DNA of 64,000 bases from Rhizobium terricola (lineage in GTDB: Bacteria; Pseudomonadota; Alphaproteobacteria; Rhizobiales; Rhizobiaceae): contig NZ_JABBGK010000006.1 of assembly GCF_012927355.1 (NCBI RefSeq), positions 147,377-211,376 of the forward strand, written 5' to 3'. Every line of letters starts with the position of its first letter. The stretch's first letter is position 1. The notes beneath the pieces were generated by a model that was not told the DNA's origin, made no database searches, and saw nothing but the letters and a program-made list of their open reading frames with translations. Of the stretch, positions 41,654-52,917 are shown piece after piece. The position numbers and the translations under genes are program-made.

Positions 41654-42565
41654 TCAGCGTTTCAACATCCGCGGGTCGAGCGCGTCCCGGATCGCGTCGC
41701 CGATGTAGTTGACCGACAGCACGGTCAGCGAGATCGCAAGCCCCGGCCACAGCACGCGCGACGGGTTGATCTGCAGGAAGTTGGCGCCGTCGTACAGCAG
41801 GCGGCCCCAGGTCGGGAAATCCGAGGGGAAGCCGAGGCCGAGGAAGGAGAGCGCCGATTCCGTGATGATCGCGGAGGCGATGCCGAGCGTCGCCGAGACC
41901 ATGATCGAACTCATGACGTTCGGCAGGATGTGCTTGAGGATCACCCTGTATTCCCACATGCCGCTCGCCTTGGCGGCCAGCACGAATTCCTGGCTCTTGA
42001 CGGCCAGCACGTCGCCCCGGACGATGCGGGCGGTATGCATCCAGCTTGTGACGCCGATGACGAAGACGATCAGGATGAAGATCCCCGTTTCTGGCCCGAA
42101 GGCGGCTCTCAGCGTATCGCGGAACAGCATGATGATGACGAGCAGCAGCGGCAGTAGCGGCAGGGCCAGGAAAAGGTCGGTGATGCGCATCAAAAGGCCG
42201 TCGATGCGCTTGAAATAGCCGGAAAGCACCCCGACGAAGGTGCCGAGGATGAGGGCGAGCAGCATCGCCGTCATGCCGACCGCGAGCGAGATCTGCCCGC
42301 CGGCCATGACCTGCGCCAGCATGTCGTGGCCGAGATTGTCGGTGCCGAAGGGGTGGGCGAGCGACGGTCCCTGGTTCTTCGCGCGGATGTCGATCTTGTT
42401 CGGATCGATGGTGTGGATCAGCGGGCCGAGAAAGACCGCGGCCACGATGAAGACGAAGACGATCAGGCCGGCAACGCCACCCGGATGGGCGCGGAACTGG
42501 TTCCACAAATCGCGGGCAAACGAGCCGCCGGCTTTGGTCTCGATGGTGGCAATCGCATCAGTCAT
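41654..42565 (-). CDS. Peptide-type ABC importer, permease (DppC/OppC-like)
   Basis: 303 residues from the ATG at 42565, which overlaps the stop of the upstream permease (42558). It has N-terminal cytoplasmic residues, then HPGGVAGLIVFVFIVAAVFL, the motif FGTDNLGHDMLAQVMAGGQI and an EAA-type loop, QEFVLAAKASGMWEYRVILK. It is the last gene of the leftward operon. Confidence 0.9.
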   Translation of the reverse strand: MTDAIATIETKAGGSFARDLWNQFRAHPGGVAGLIVFVFIVAAVFLGPLIHTIDPNKIDIRAKNQGPSLAHPFGTDNLGHDMLAQVMAGGQISLAVGMTAMLLALILGTFVGVLSGYFKRIDGLLMRITDLFLALPLLPLLLVIIMLFRDTLRAAFGPETGIFILIVFVIGVTSWMHTARIVRGDVLAVKSQEFVLAAKASGMWEYRVILKHILPNVMSSIMVSATLGIASAIITESALSFLGLGFPSDFPTWGRLLYDGANFLQINPSRVLWPGLAISLTVLSVNYIGDAIRDALDPRMLKR

Positions 42566-43568
42566 AGCGAATCCTCGGGTCGAGAATGCCGTAGAGCACG
42601 TCGGCAATCAGGTTGAAGAGGACGATCAGCACCGCAAAGATGAAGGTGAGCGTCTGGACGAGGGGGATGTCGGCGCCCTGGATCGCGGTGATGAGCAATT
42701 GGCCAAGCCCGTTCACGCGGAAGATCTGTTCCGTGATGATGGCGCCGGAGAAGATCGTCGGGACACCGAGCGCAATGACGGTGACGACCGGGATCAGACT
42801 GTTGCGCAGCACGTGGACCAGCAGCACGACTTTTTCCTTCACGCCCTTGGCGCGGGCCGTGCGGACATAGTCCTGGTGCAGGTTGTCAAGCATCGAGGCC
42901 CGGACGAAGCGGCTGATCTGTGAGGTGTTGTAGAGCGTCAGCACCATCACCGGCAGGAACATCTGTTTCACCTGCAGGATGAAGCTTCCCCAGTCGTTGA
43001 CCACGAGGTTGGTGTCGTAGATCGACGGGAACCACTGAAGCCAGGAGGAAAAGATCACGATCAGCAGGACGCCGGTGAAGAAGGTCGGGACGGAATAACC
43101 GACCATCGAGACGAAAGTGCCGATTTGGTCGAAGACCGAATACTGGCGATAAGCCGAGACGACGCCGATCGGGATCGCCAGCAGCACGCCGAACAGATAG
43201 GACAGCCCGACGACCCATAGCGTCTGGGGAAGACGCTGGACGATCAGGTCGACCACCGGGCTTCGGGTCGCCCAGGACAGAACGCGCATGCGCTCGCCGG
43301 TCCCCACCGTGATGCCGGTGATCTGTTCGAAGATGTTGAGCGGTTCGTTGACGAAGAACTGCTGCAGCCAGCGGAGATAGCGGACGAAGAAGGGCTGATC
43401 GAGGCCCATGGCTTCGCGGATCTGCGCGCGCACCTCGGGAGGAATGGTCAGCGGCAGGTCGCTCAGCGGGTCGCTGGGGGCGAGGTCGAGCAAAGCGAAG
43501 ATTATGAAGCTGATGACCAGCAGAGTCGGCACCGCGAACAGCAGGCGCCGCAAGGTAAAGGTGAACAT
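42558..43568 (-). CDS. Peptide-type ABC importer, permease (DppB/OppB-like)
   Basis: 336 residues with six membrane helices. It begins MFTFTLRRLLFAVPTLLVIS, has the EAA-type loop QDYVRTARAKGVKEKVVLLV and ends LADVLYGILDPRIRYD-like (sequence IADVLYGILDPRIRYD). It lies 73 nt after the binding-protein gene and overlaps the next permease by 8 nt. Confidence 0.9.
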   Translation of the reverse strand: MFTFTLRRLLFAVPTLLVISFIIFALLDLAPSDPLSDLPLTIPPEVRAQIREAMGLDQPFFVRYLRWLQQFFVNEPLNIFEQITGITVGTGERMRVLSWATRSPVVDLIVQRLPQTLWVVGLSYLFGVLLAIPIGVVSAYRQYSVFDQIGTFVSMVGYSVPTFFTGVLLIVIFSSWLQWFPSIYDTNLVVNDWGSFILQVKQMFLPVMVLTLYNTSQISRFVRASMLDNLHQDYVRTARAKGVKEKVVLLVHVLRNSLIPVVTVIALGVPTIFSGAIITEQIFRVNGLGQLLITAIQGADIPLVQTLTFIFAVLIVLFNLIADVLYGILDPRIRYD

Positions 43569-43641
43569 CGGATGGTCTCCAGACTGTCACGAAGGAAATG
43601 CGATCGCCGGGCCGGAACGAACCGGCCCGGCGAAGGGGCAC

Positions 43642-45348
43642 TTACTTCTTGCGCGACCAGTCGGCGACGTTCCAGAGCTCGCTGTCCCAGGCGTTCATCT
43701 TGACGCCTTCGAGCGTTACCGAATGGGACGAGACGCTGCCGCGGTGGATAAGCGGTATCTGCGCCACGTCGTTGGTCAGCATGTCGTTGAGCTTCTTGGC
43801 GATGACCGCACGCTCTTCGAGCTTGGAGGTCTTGCCGAGCTCGACGACGAGCTTGTCGTAGTCCTCGTTGCAGTAGCGGACGATGTTTTCACCCTGCCAG
43901 CCATTGGCCGGGCTCGGGATCTTGTCGCACATCCAGCCGGCCATGTACTTCTCCGGGTCCGTGCCGTCGAAGTTGTTGGTGTACATCTGCACGTCGGCAT
44001 AGAACTTCTGGAAGGTATCGGGCGACGCCGGGTCGCCGCCGAAGAAGACGGAGGCCGCGATGTTGCGCAGTTCGACCTCGACGCCGATCTGCGACCACAT
44101 GTCCTTCACAAGCGCCTGGGTTGCCTGGCGGACCGAGTTGGTCGAGCTCTGGTAGAGGAAGGAGAGACGCACCCCGTCCTTGGCGCGGATGCCGTCGGAA
44201 CCCTTGGCCCAGCCGGCATCGTCGAGCAGCTTGTTGGCGGCGTCGAGATCCTGCTTCAGGCACCAGTCGACATCGGTCGACTTGTAGATATCCGGAGCAG
44301 GCAGGATGTTGCAGGTCGGCTGGCCTGCTTCGCCGTAGCCGGTCTCGTCGATGATGTCGCGGTCGATGGCGAGCGACAGGGCCTTGCGGACGGCAATGTC
44401 CTTGAGGGCCGGGTGCGGACCAGCTTCCTTCGTCGAGCGCTTGTCGCCGAGCGAGGGATCGACGGCGAAGGCGTTGACGTCGATACGCTCGACCTGCGTG
44501 CCGAAGGCCGTGACGAGCTTGCCCTTGCCGGCGGCGACCATGGTGGCGAGGATTTCCGGCTCGACCTGCATGTTCCAGGCATAGTCGAATTCGCCGGTCT
44601 CGAGCACGGCGCGCGCGGCGGAGGCCGCGTCACCGCCGCCCTTGAGCGTTGCAGTGGCGAAAGCGGGCTTGGCCGGATCGCGGTAGTTCTTGTTGGCCTC
44701 GAAGGTGATGACGTCGTTGGCCTTGAATTCCTTGACGACGAAGGGCCCGGTGCCGATCGGGCCGAAGTTGGCGGCCGTGCATTCCGGCGCCTTCGGACCG
44801 AGGCAATCCTTGAACTGGGCGGCCTGGATGATCGGTGACTGCGCGCCGACGAAGGCGCTGTAGGGGTAAGGCTTGGCTTCGGCGAACGAGACCTTGATGG
44901 TCGACGGGTCGACGGCCTCGACATTGGTCACGCCTTCGTAATAGGCCGACTGGGCGCAGCCGCCGTCCGGTGCCGTGCAATATTTCCATGTGAAGATCGC
45001 GTCGTCGGCGGTTACCGGCGAACCGTCCGACCACTTGAGGTCGGGTTTCAACTTCCACGTGATGCTCTTGAGGTCGGCTGCGACGCCGCCGTTCTCGACG
45101 GTCGGGATTTCGGCAGCCAGCATCGGCACGAGCGTACCGGTTTCGTCATAGCGAGCGAGAGGCTCGAGGACCATCGAGGCCGAATAGACTTCCTTCGTGC
45201 CGCCCGAGAGGTAGGGGTTCATGGTGGAGACGGCTTGCCAGAACAGGATCTTGAGTTCGCCGTCCGAGCCGCGCTCGGCGAGCGCCGGGGCAGCCTGGAT
45301 GGCCAATGCCGCGGCGGAAGCTGCCAATAGAATACGGAATTTCTGCAT
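43642..45348 (-). CDS. Peptide-type ABC importer, periplasmic binding protein
   Basis: 568 residues of SBP family 5. The signal peptide is about 1-24 (MQKFRILLAASAAALAIQAA then PALA). Typical segments are ITWKLKPDLKWSDGSPVTAD and GPFVVKEFKANDVITFEANK. It heads an operon with two permeases. The matching ATPases are in the divergent operon at 46892-48733, together with an M20 amidohydrolase. Confidence 0.9.
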   Translation of the reverse strand: MQKFRILLAASAAALAIQAAPALAERGSDGELKILFWQAVSTMNPYLSGGTKEVYSASMVLEPLARYDETGTLVPMLAAEIPTVENGGVAADLKSITWKLKPDLKWSDGSPVTADDAIFTWKYCTAPDGGCAQSAYYEGVTNVEAVDPSTIKVSFAEAKPYPYSAFVGAQSPIIQAAQFKDCLGPKAPECTAANFGPIGTGPFVVKEFKANDVITFEANKNYRDPAKPAFATATLKGGGDAASAARAVLETGEFDYAWNMQVEPEILATMVAAGKGKLVTAFGTQVERIDVNAFAVDPSLGDKRSTKEAGPHPALKDIAVRKALSLAIDRDIIDETGYGEAGQPTCNILPAPDIYKSTDVDWCLKQDLDAANKLLDDAGWAKGSDGIRAKDGVRLSFLYQSSTNSVRQATQALVKDMWSQIGVEVELRNIAASVFFGGDPASPDTFQKFYADVQMYTNNFDGTDPEKYMAGWMCDKIPSPANGWQGENIVRYCNEDYDKLVVELGKTSKLEERAVIAKKLNDMLTNDVAQIPLIHRGSVSSHSVTLEGVKMNAWDSELWNVADWSRKK

Positions 45349-45672
45349 GTCGTCGTTCCCCTGTTATTATGATTGGAGTTGTGAGCGTCATTGCGTTCCG
45401 TGGAGAGTTCCCGCTCTCCCGGCAATCAAGGTCAGTCCAAAGTTATCTCACTGACCCTGTTTCGTAATTTTGATTCTTCGGCCTCCGCTCGGTGTGGTTG
45501 CCCGTTGGAAAAAGAGATCCTCGAAATGCGGGCCTGATCAAAATTTGAGCCATCTAAGCATAGGCCTATTTTGCGTTCAAGGCGGAAAATTGCAGCTTGC
45601 AAAAGCGCTTTGAGGCAGCGCAGTATGGCGCCACAAGAATGCGAACGACAACAATAAACGAGGGATCGACGC
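45349..45672. other. Shared regulatory region of the split peptide-importer locus
   Basis: 324 bp between divergent starts, with no gene. It contains the small palindromes TCAAAATTTGA (45538-45548, arms TCAAA/TTTGA) and TAGGCCTA (45561-45568), which are candidate operator sites. No sigma-54 or EcfG promoter was seen. Confidence 0.5.
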
Positions 45673-46836
45673 ATGCCTGTTCTCAATCGAGCAAGCGAGT
45701 TGCAGGGCGAAGTCGCGGACTGGCGACGCCATCTTCACGAGAACCCGGAACTGCTGTTCGACGTCTACGAGACGGCCGAATTCGTCGCGGAAAAACTGAC
45801 ATCCTTCGGTTGTGACGTCGTCAAGACCGGCGTCGGGCGAACCGGCGTCGTCGCCGTCATCAAGGGCATGCGCGGCGAGGGACCGGTGATCGGATTCCGC
45901 GCCGACATGGACGCGCTGCCGATCTACGAGACGAGCGGTAAGGAATGGACCTCTAAGACCCCCGGCAAGATGCATGCCTGCGGCCATGATGGGCATACGG
46001 CGATGCTGCTCGGCGCGGCGAAGTACCTGGCGGAAACCCGCAATTTCCATGGTTCGGTCGCGGTGATCTTCCAGCCGGCGGAAGAGGGCGGTGGCGGCGG
46101 TCGCGAAATGGTCGAGGACGGGATGATGGAAACCTTCGGGATTTCCCAGGTCTACGGCATGCACAATCATCCGGGCATCCCGATCGGCAATTTCGCCACC
46201 CGCAAGGGCTCGGTCATGGCGGCGGCCGACGAATTCGAGATCATCGTGCACGGCCGGGGCGGACATGCTGCCCAGCCGCACAAGACGATCGATCCAGTGC
46301 TGATGTCCTCCCACATCGTGATCGCGCTGCAGGCGATTGCTTCGCGCGAAGTCGATCCGCTGAAGTCGGTCGTCGTCACGGTCGCGACCGTGCATGGCGG
46401 CGAGGCCTCGAATGTGATTGCCAATACGGTCAAGCTCACGGGTACGGTCAGAACGCTGCTTCCGGAGACGCGCGACTATGCCGAGCGACGCCTTTCCGAG
46501 GTGGCGAACGGTATTGCTGCGAGCTTCGGCGGGCGGGTCGACGTGCACTATCGGCGCGGCTATCCCGTCACGTTCAATCATGCCGACGAGACGGAATTCG
46601 CCATCGACGTCATGCGGCGCATTTCCGGCGACAAGGCGGTCGACAACGAGATTGCGCCGATGATGGGCGCCGAGGACTTTTCCTACATGCTGGAAGCGAG
46701 GCCCGGCAGCTTCGTGTTCATCGGCAATGGCAACAGCGCCAATCTCCACCACTCCGACTACGACTTCAACGACGAGGCGATCCCCTACGGCATCAGCTAC
46801 TGGGTGACGCTGGCCGAGACCGCGCTGGCGGCGTGA
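45673..46836 (+). CDS. M20-family amidohydrolase (HipO/aminoacylase-like)
   Basis: 387 residues with the metal motifs FRADMDALPI and HACGHDGHTAMLLGAA, the catalytic Glu in FQPAEEGGGGG, and the C-terminal APMMGAEDFSYMLEARPGSF. It removes acyl groups from N-acyl amino acids or cleaves related amides in the cytoplasm. It is the first gene of an operon with the importer ATPase, so it probably processes the imported compound. Confidence 0.92.
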   Translation: MPVLNRASELQGEVADWRRHLHENPELLFDVYETAEFVAEKLTSFGCDVVKTGVGRTGVVAVIKGMRGEGPVIGFRADMDALPIYETSGKEWTSKTPGKMHACGHDGHTAMLLGAAKYLAETRNFHGSVAVIFQPAEEGGGGGREMVEDGMMETFGISQVYGMHNHPGIPIGNFATRKGSVMAAADEFEIIVHGRGGHAAQPHKTIDPVLMSSHIVIALQAIASREVDPLKSVVVTVATVHGGEASNVIANTVKLTGTVRTLLPETRDYAERRLSEVANGIAASFGGRVDVHYRRGYPVTFNHADETEFAIDVMRRISGDKAVDNEIAPMMGAEDFSYMLEARPGSFVFIGNGNSANLHHSDYDFNDEAIPYGISYWVTLAETALAA

Positions 46837-46891
46837 TCTCCGGCCACCGGACGTGCTTGTTGGAAACTGCAGGTTTGAAAGGGTTCGTCGG

Positions 46892-48733
<1,842 letters not shown>

Positions 48734-48872
48734 ACCGCCGGGTACCTCGCATCCTTCCAGACCGGCTTTCAATTCGGCCGGCAGGGCCTTTCGAACGGTG
48801 TTCATCAAACATCGGTCATTGTCTGTCTTTATGACCGGGAACAGACAGACGAGAGAGTGCCGGGGAGATTGC

Positions 48873-49532
48873 ATGGAGCCCATCGATGGAGAGCGCGAGA
48901 ACGGTCCGAGGGAGGGACGTGCGCGCAGACTTGGCGGCCGGCTTTCCGAAATCCTGACCAGCATCGCCGGTGACGAAAGCCTCGATCGCGTCTCCGTCGC
49001 CGACATCTTCCGGGCCATGGGCGATCGCGCCTTCGGGGCGCTGATCCTGATCTTCGCGCTTCCCAACATCGTCCCGACGCCGCCCGGCACCTCGGCGCTG
49101 ACCGGTGCGCCACTCGTATTCCTGTCGGCGCAACTGATGCTCGGCCAGTCACCCTGGCTGCCGAAGATCATCGCCAACCGGTCGATGACGCGCGCCGACT
49201 TCGCCTCGATCGTCATCCGCATCTCGCCGTGGCTGGCGCGCGGCGAGCGCATGCTGAGGCCGCGGCTTTCCTTTCTCGTCTATCCGCCTGTCGAATATCT
49301 GACGGGTCTGCTCTGCCTCATCCTGTCGATCATCCTGATCCTGCCCATTCCGCTCGGCAATATCCTGCCGGCGATCGCGATCTGCCTGTTCTCCTTCGGC
49401 ATCCTGGAGCGCGACGGGTTCTGCGTGCTGCTCGGCACGTTCATGTTCGCCCTTTCGGTGACAGTGGTGGCCGGGGTGCTCGTCGCGCTGATCAAGGGCT
49501 TCATTCTCCTTTTGACCGCGACGATCATCTGA
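48873..49532 (+). CDS. exoD: ExoD-family membrane protein
   Basis: 219 residues. After a hydrophilic N-terminus, the family segment DRVSVADIFRAMGDRAFGAL, then ILIFALPNIVPTPPGTSALT, leads into about five membrane helices. ExoD in S. meliloti affects exopolysaccharide production, alkaline tolerance and nodule invasion. The start at 48873 follows GGGGAGA; the ORF extends 25 codons further up without homology. Confidence 0.88.
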   Translation: MEPIDGERENGPREGRARRLGGRLSEILTSIAGDESLDRVSVADIFRAMGDRAFGALILIFALPNIVPTPPGTSALTGAPLVFLSAQLMLGQSPWLPKIIANRSMTRADFASIVIRISPWLARGERMLRPRLSFLVYPPVEYLTGLLCLILSIILILPIPLGNILPAIAICLFSFGILERDGFCVLLGTFMFALSVTVVAGVLVALIKGFILLLTATII

Positions 49533-49626
49533 CTCGGGAAAGCTGTTTGCGGCCGGTGAAGCACTTTGCAAAGTCCGCCCCGCCGTCCTATCGTCCGCCC
49601 ATCCCATCTCACGCGCAGGACATGCC

Positions 49627-50418
49627 ATGCTGATTTCGCTCTACCAGATGCAGCCCGTTTCGGGTGATGCGGCCGCCAATCTCGCCAAGATCGCCCAGGC
49701 GGCGGAAGCGGCATCCGACATGGGGGCTGAACTGCTGGTCGCGCCGGAGCTCGCGCTCAGCGGCTATGGGCTGACGCCGGACGGGTTCGCCGAGATCGCC
49801 GAAGGGCGTGACGGCGAGGTCATTGCTGCGCTCTGCGACATCGCTGCCGAATTCGATCTCGCGGTCTGTGCTGGGTTTCCCGAGCGGGACGGCACGACTG
49901 TCTACAATTCCTCCGTCCTGGTCCGGCCGGACGGAAGCTGCGAATTCTACCGCAAGGGGCATCTCTACGGGGATGGCGAACGCGCCTCGTTCACGCCCGG
50001 TGCCGAGGTGCCGCATGTCTTCGATCTGTTCGGCATCCGGACCGGCATGCTGATCTGCTACGACGTCGAGTTCCCGGAATATGTGCGCACGCTGGCGCTC
50101 GCGGGTGCGGAACTGGTGCTGGTGCCGACCGCGCTTCCGCGCGGCGAGATCAGCCGGCGGGTCGCCGACATGGTGGTGCCGACCCGCGCCTTCGAGAACG
50201 GCGTCTTCCTGGTCTATGCCGACCTGTGCGGCGAGGAGGGAAGTTTCGCCTATGCAGGACGGTCGGTCATCGTCGGTCCGGACGGCGACGAGCTCGCCCG
50301 GGCGGGCACCCGCGAGACGTTGCTGGTCGCCGAGCTCGACCGGACGGCCTATGACGACTGCCGCCGCCAGAATCCGTATCTCGTCGACCGGCGCCCCGGT
50401 CTCTACCGCATCGGCTAA
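49627..50418 (+). CDS. Nitrilase-superfamily carbon-nitrogen hydrolase
   Basis: 263 residues with the full triad: E41 (LVAPELALSGYG), K110 (FYRKGHLYGDGE) and C144 (GMLICYDVEFPE). The family hydrolyses amides or N-carbamoyl compounds in the cytoplasm; the substrate is not deducible. It is probably monocistronic, 94 nt after exoD and 96 nt before the next gene. Confidence 0.9.
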   Translation: MLISLYQMQPVSGDAAANLAKIAQAAEAASDMGAELLVAPELALSGYGLTPDGFAEIAEGRDGEVIAALCDIAAEFDLAVCAGFPERDGTTVYNSSVLVRPDGSCEFYRKGHLYGDGERASFTPGAEVPHVFDLFGIRTGMLICYDVEFPEYVRTLALAGAELVLVPTALPRGEISRRVADMVVPTRAFENGVFLVYADLCGEEGSFAYAGRSVIVGPDGDELARAGTRETLLVAELDRTAYDDCRRQNPYLVDRRPGLYRIG

Positions 50419-50514
50419 GGTAGGCCAGGCGGACAAGGTCGCGATCTTGTCCGCCCGTCGTCGGCACCCTACATGCGATCCGGCCACCTGAAACGGCCAT
50501 TCAAGGAGACCCGG

Positions 50515-51225
50515 ATGATCCTCGACGCGGCAGGCCTTGCGCTACGCAATCTCTTCGCACCCGAAACACGCTCCGTGTTCTGGAAGGTGATCGGACTGAC
50601 GCTTCTGGTGCTGGCCGGCCTGTGGCTCGGGCTGCGCGAGGCCTTCATGACCTATGCGATGCCGTGGGTCGAAGGCCTGCTCCCCGGAACGCCGGCCTGG
50701 GCCGGCTGGCTGACCTTGGTCTTCGGGCTGTTTGCCAGCATCGGTCTTGCGCTGGCCCTCGCCCTCCTGTTGTCCTCCGTGACGGCGATCATCGCCGGCC
50801 TTTTCCTCGACGACGTCGCCGAGGTTATCGAGAAGCGCGACTATCCGACGGACCAGCCGGGAATTGCCATGCCGATCGGCGAGGCGATCCTTGCCTCGCT
50901 CAAGTTCTTCGGCATCGTGATCGCCGGCAATATCGTGGCGCTGATGCTGCTTCTGGTGCCGGGCGTCAACATCGTCGCCTTCTTCCTGGTCAACGGTTAT
51001 CTGCTCGGGCGTGAATTCTTCGAGTTTGCCGCGATGCGCTTCCGTTCACCGCAGGACGCGCGGCTGTTCCGCTCGCGCCATTCCGGCACGGTGTTCGTCG
51101 GCGGGCTGGTGATCGCCGGCTTCCTGGCGATCCCGATCCTCAACCTGCTGACGCCGCTGTTTGCCGCCAGCATGATGGTTCACCTGCACAAGAAGCTGAC
51201 GCAGCGCGATCCGCTGGCGGTCTAG
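50515..51225 (+). CDS. EI24/CysZ-like membrane protein
   Basis: 236 residues with four or more membrane segments and the EI24-family pattern ITAIIAGLFLDDVAEVIEKR-like (sequence VTAIIAGLFLDDVAEVIEKR) plus LVNGYLLGREFFEFAAMR. E. coli CysZ is the sulfate-uptake relative, but specific function here is unproven. The ATG at 50515 has AAGGAGACCCGG upstream. Its TAG stop (51223-51225) is part of the CTAG end of a palindromic repeat. Confidence 0.82.
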   Translation: MILDAAGLALRNLFAPETRSVFWKVIGLTLLVLAGLWLGLREAFMTYAMPWVEGLLPGTPAWAGWLTLVFGLFASIGLALALALLLSSVTAIIAGLFLDDVAEVIEKRDYPTDQPGIAMPIGEAILASLKFFGIVIAGNIVALMLLLVPGVNIVAFFLVNGYLLGREFFEFAAMRFRSPQDARLFRSRHSGTVFVGGLVIAGFLAIPILNLLTPLFAASMMVHLHKKLTQRDPLAV

Positions 51226-51328
51226 AGCATTTTAGGCGACAACGGAGTCGCCTTAAATGCACTATCTCTTTGTTTTGACGCAATTCCGGACGCAAAGCCG
51301 TTTCACAGTTTTGCTGGAATTGCTCTAG
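51222..51328. repeat. Rhizobial palindromic repeat (CTAGAGCA-ended, 107 bp)
   Basis: Terminal inverted repeats CTAGAGCA (51222-51229) and TGCTCTAG (51321-51328). Inside are a hairpin GGCGAC/GTCGCC and an AATTCC/GGAATT pair around CGGACGCAAAGCCG. The wording matches a very common rhizobial intergenic repeat. It fills the whole gap between two convergent genes, and its CTAG ends supply both TAG stop codons. Confidence 0.8.
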
Positions 51329-52101
51329 GCGGTCTCTCCGAAGACCTGCGGCGGAAGCTCGACCAGCGGGGCGGGGATGTCGCAGGTCTTTTCCAGCGAC
51401 TTGCAGATGTCGGCGATGACGCAGCGCTCGCATTCGGGCTTGCGCGCCTTGCAACAGTAACGCCCGTGCAGGATCAGCCAGTGATGGGCGTGGTAGAGCC
51501 AATGCTTCGGAATGATCCGCAACAGCCTATCCTCGACCTCGTCCGGGGTCTTGCCGGGGGCGAGGCGAAGCCGGTTGGCGATGCGGAAGATATGGGTGTC
51601 GACCGCGATCGTCGGGATGCCGAAGGCCATGGACATCACCACGTTGGCGGTCTTGCGGCCGACGCCGGGCAGGGTCACCAGCTCTTCGCGCGTCTTCGGC
51701 ACCTCACCGCCGTAAACGTCGACGAGCCGCTGGGAAAGCGCGATCACGTTCTTCGCCTTGTTGCGGTAGAGGCCGATCGTCTTGATGTAGTCGCGGACCT
51801 TTTCCTCGCCGAGCGCCAGCATCTTCTCCGGCGTGTCGGCGACCTTGAACAGGGCGCGCGTCGCCTTGTTGACGCCCGCATCGGTCGCCTGCGCCGAGAG
51901 CGCCACGGCGACGACGAGAGTGAAGGGATTGACGTGTTCGAGCTCGCCCTTCGGCTCGGGCCTTTGGATCGAGAAGCGGCGAAAAATCTCCTCGAGCTCG
52001 GCCTTCGAGTAGAGCGAGCGGGTCGCGGGCTTGCGAACTGCCTTCACGGGATTTGACTTTTTCAAGGTTTGGGTGCTGGATTTCTTGATCGGGTCGGTCA
52101 T
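51325..52101 (-). CDS. nth: Endonuclease III
   Basis: 258 residues. The helix-hairpin-helix LVTLPGVGRKTANVV carries the catalytic Lys, a catalytic Asp lies in FGIPTIAVDTHIFRI, and the C-terminal [4Fe-4S] loop is C-x6-C-x2-C-x5-C (CKARKPECERCVIADIC). It excises oxidised pyrimidines and nicks the abasic site. The start at 52101 is chosen over 52149, which would overlap the divergent DUF2244 gene. The TAG stop is within the palindromic repeat. Confidence 0.95.
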   Translation of the reverse strand: MTDPIKKSSTQTLKKSNPVKAVRKPATRSLYSKAELEEIFRRFSIQRPEPKGELEHVNPFTLVVAVALSAQATDAGVNKATRALFKVADTPEKMLALGEEKVRDYIKTIGLYRNKAKNVIALSQRLVDVYGGEVPKTREELVTLPGVGRKTANVVMSMAFGIPTIAVDTHIFRIANRLRLAPGKTPDEVEDRLLRIIPKHWLYHAHHWLILHGRYCCKARKPECERCVIADICKSLEKTCDIPAPLVELPPQVFGETA

Positions 52102-52123
52102 GGACAATCTATAGTCGGGCACA

Positions 52124-52621
52124 ATGACGGAAGGCAATGTGGACACCATCGCAGAACAGCCGATATTCGCGGCGGAGCTCGTGCCCTATCGCTCGTTGGG
52201 CCGCAAGGGCTTTCGCATCCTGCTGATGATCACCGGTGCCGTCTGCGCCGTGCATGCCGCCTTCTTCATGGCGACCGGCGCCTGGCCGATCGGCCTGTTC
52301 TTCGGCCTCGATTTCCTCCTGCTCTACGGCGCTTTCTGGCTGAACTACCGGGCGGCGCGCGCTCGCGAGGAAGTCATCGTCTCCCGCACCAATCTTTCGA
52401 TCCGCAAGTTCACGCCCTCGGGGCGGATGACCGAGCATCGTTTCAACCCGTTTTGGGCGCGCTTCTTCGTCAAGCGCCACGACGAGATCGGCATCGTCTC
52501 GATGCAGGTGGCAGGGCAGGGGAAGCGCACCGATGTCGGGTCCTTCCTCAATCCCGACGACCGGGAGAGTTTCGCGCGCGCCTTCAAGGGGGCGCTGGCG
52601 ACGGTGAAGCGGCGGATCTGA
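52124..52621 (+). CDS. DUF2244 membrane protein
   Basis: 165 residues. Two adjacent membrane helices span about residues 32-72 (ILLMITGAVCAVHAAFFMAT and WPIGLFFGLDFLLLYGAFWL), followed by a soluble domain with the family pattern REEVIVSRTNLSIRK and GSFLNPDDRESFARAFKGAL. The family's function is unknown. It is divergent from nth with only 22 bp between start codons, a conserved pairing in rhizobia as far as I recall. Confidence 0.85.
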   Translation: MTEGNVDTIAEQPIFAAELVPYRSLGRKGFRILLMITGAVCAVHAAFFMATGAWPIGLFFGLDFLLLYGAFWLNYRAARAREEVIVSRTNLSIRKFTPSGRMTEHRFNPFWARFFVKRHDEIGIVSMQVAGQGKRTDVGSFLNPDDRESFARAFKGALATVKRRI

Positions 52622-52917
52622 CTTGGGTGTTCTTTGAGAGGTCGGTGATCAGCCCCTCATCCGCCTCCTGAGCCAGTCGAAGGGCGGCACCTTGACCGGC
52701 CCTTAGCTCAAGCTCAGGGCGTTCGTCATTCGAAACGATCCACCGGATCGTTTCGTCGGCTCAGCCGACCATTCCTCACCCCCATTCATGGGGAGAAGGT
52801 CAGGCTGAGAGGCTATCGTGTACTCAAGGTCATCGACCGTCACCAGGCATGGCAAGAAACGGGTGGCGCGCTGGCCGCTCGCGTGGTGAAGTCGGGTCAC
52901 AGATGAGGACCAAAGCC
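52622..52917. repeat. Mosaic of intergenic palindromic repeats
   Basis: 296 bp with no gene. It contains a CCCCTCATCCGCC element start (about 52651), a perfect inverted repeat CGAAACGATCC/GGATCGTTTCG (52731-52755) with a 3-nt loop, the adjoining GTCGGCT/AGCCGAC (52755-52769) and a CATTCATGGGGAGAAGG segment. These are rhizobial repeat modules in tandem. The ends flank the DUF2244 and repair genes. Confidence 0.65.

Noticed and set aside
49590..49626. Sigma-54-like GCACTTTGCA before the nitrilase gene
   Set aside because: The spacing between the GG/GC elements is wrong and the -24 GG is missing.
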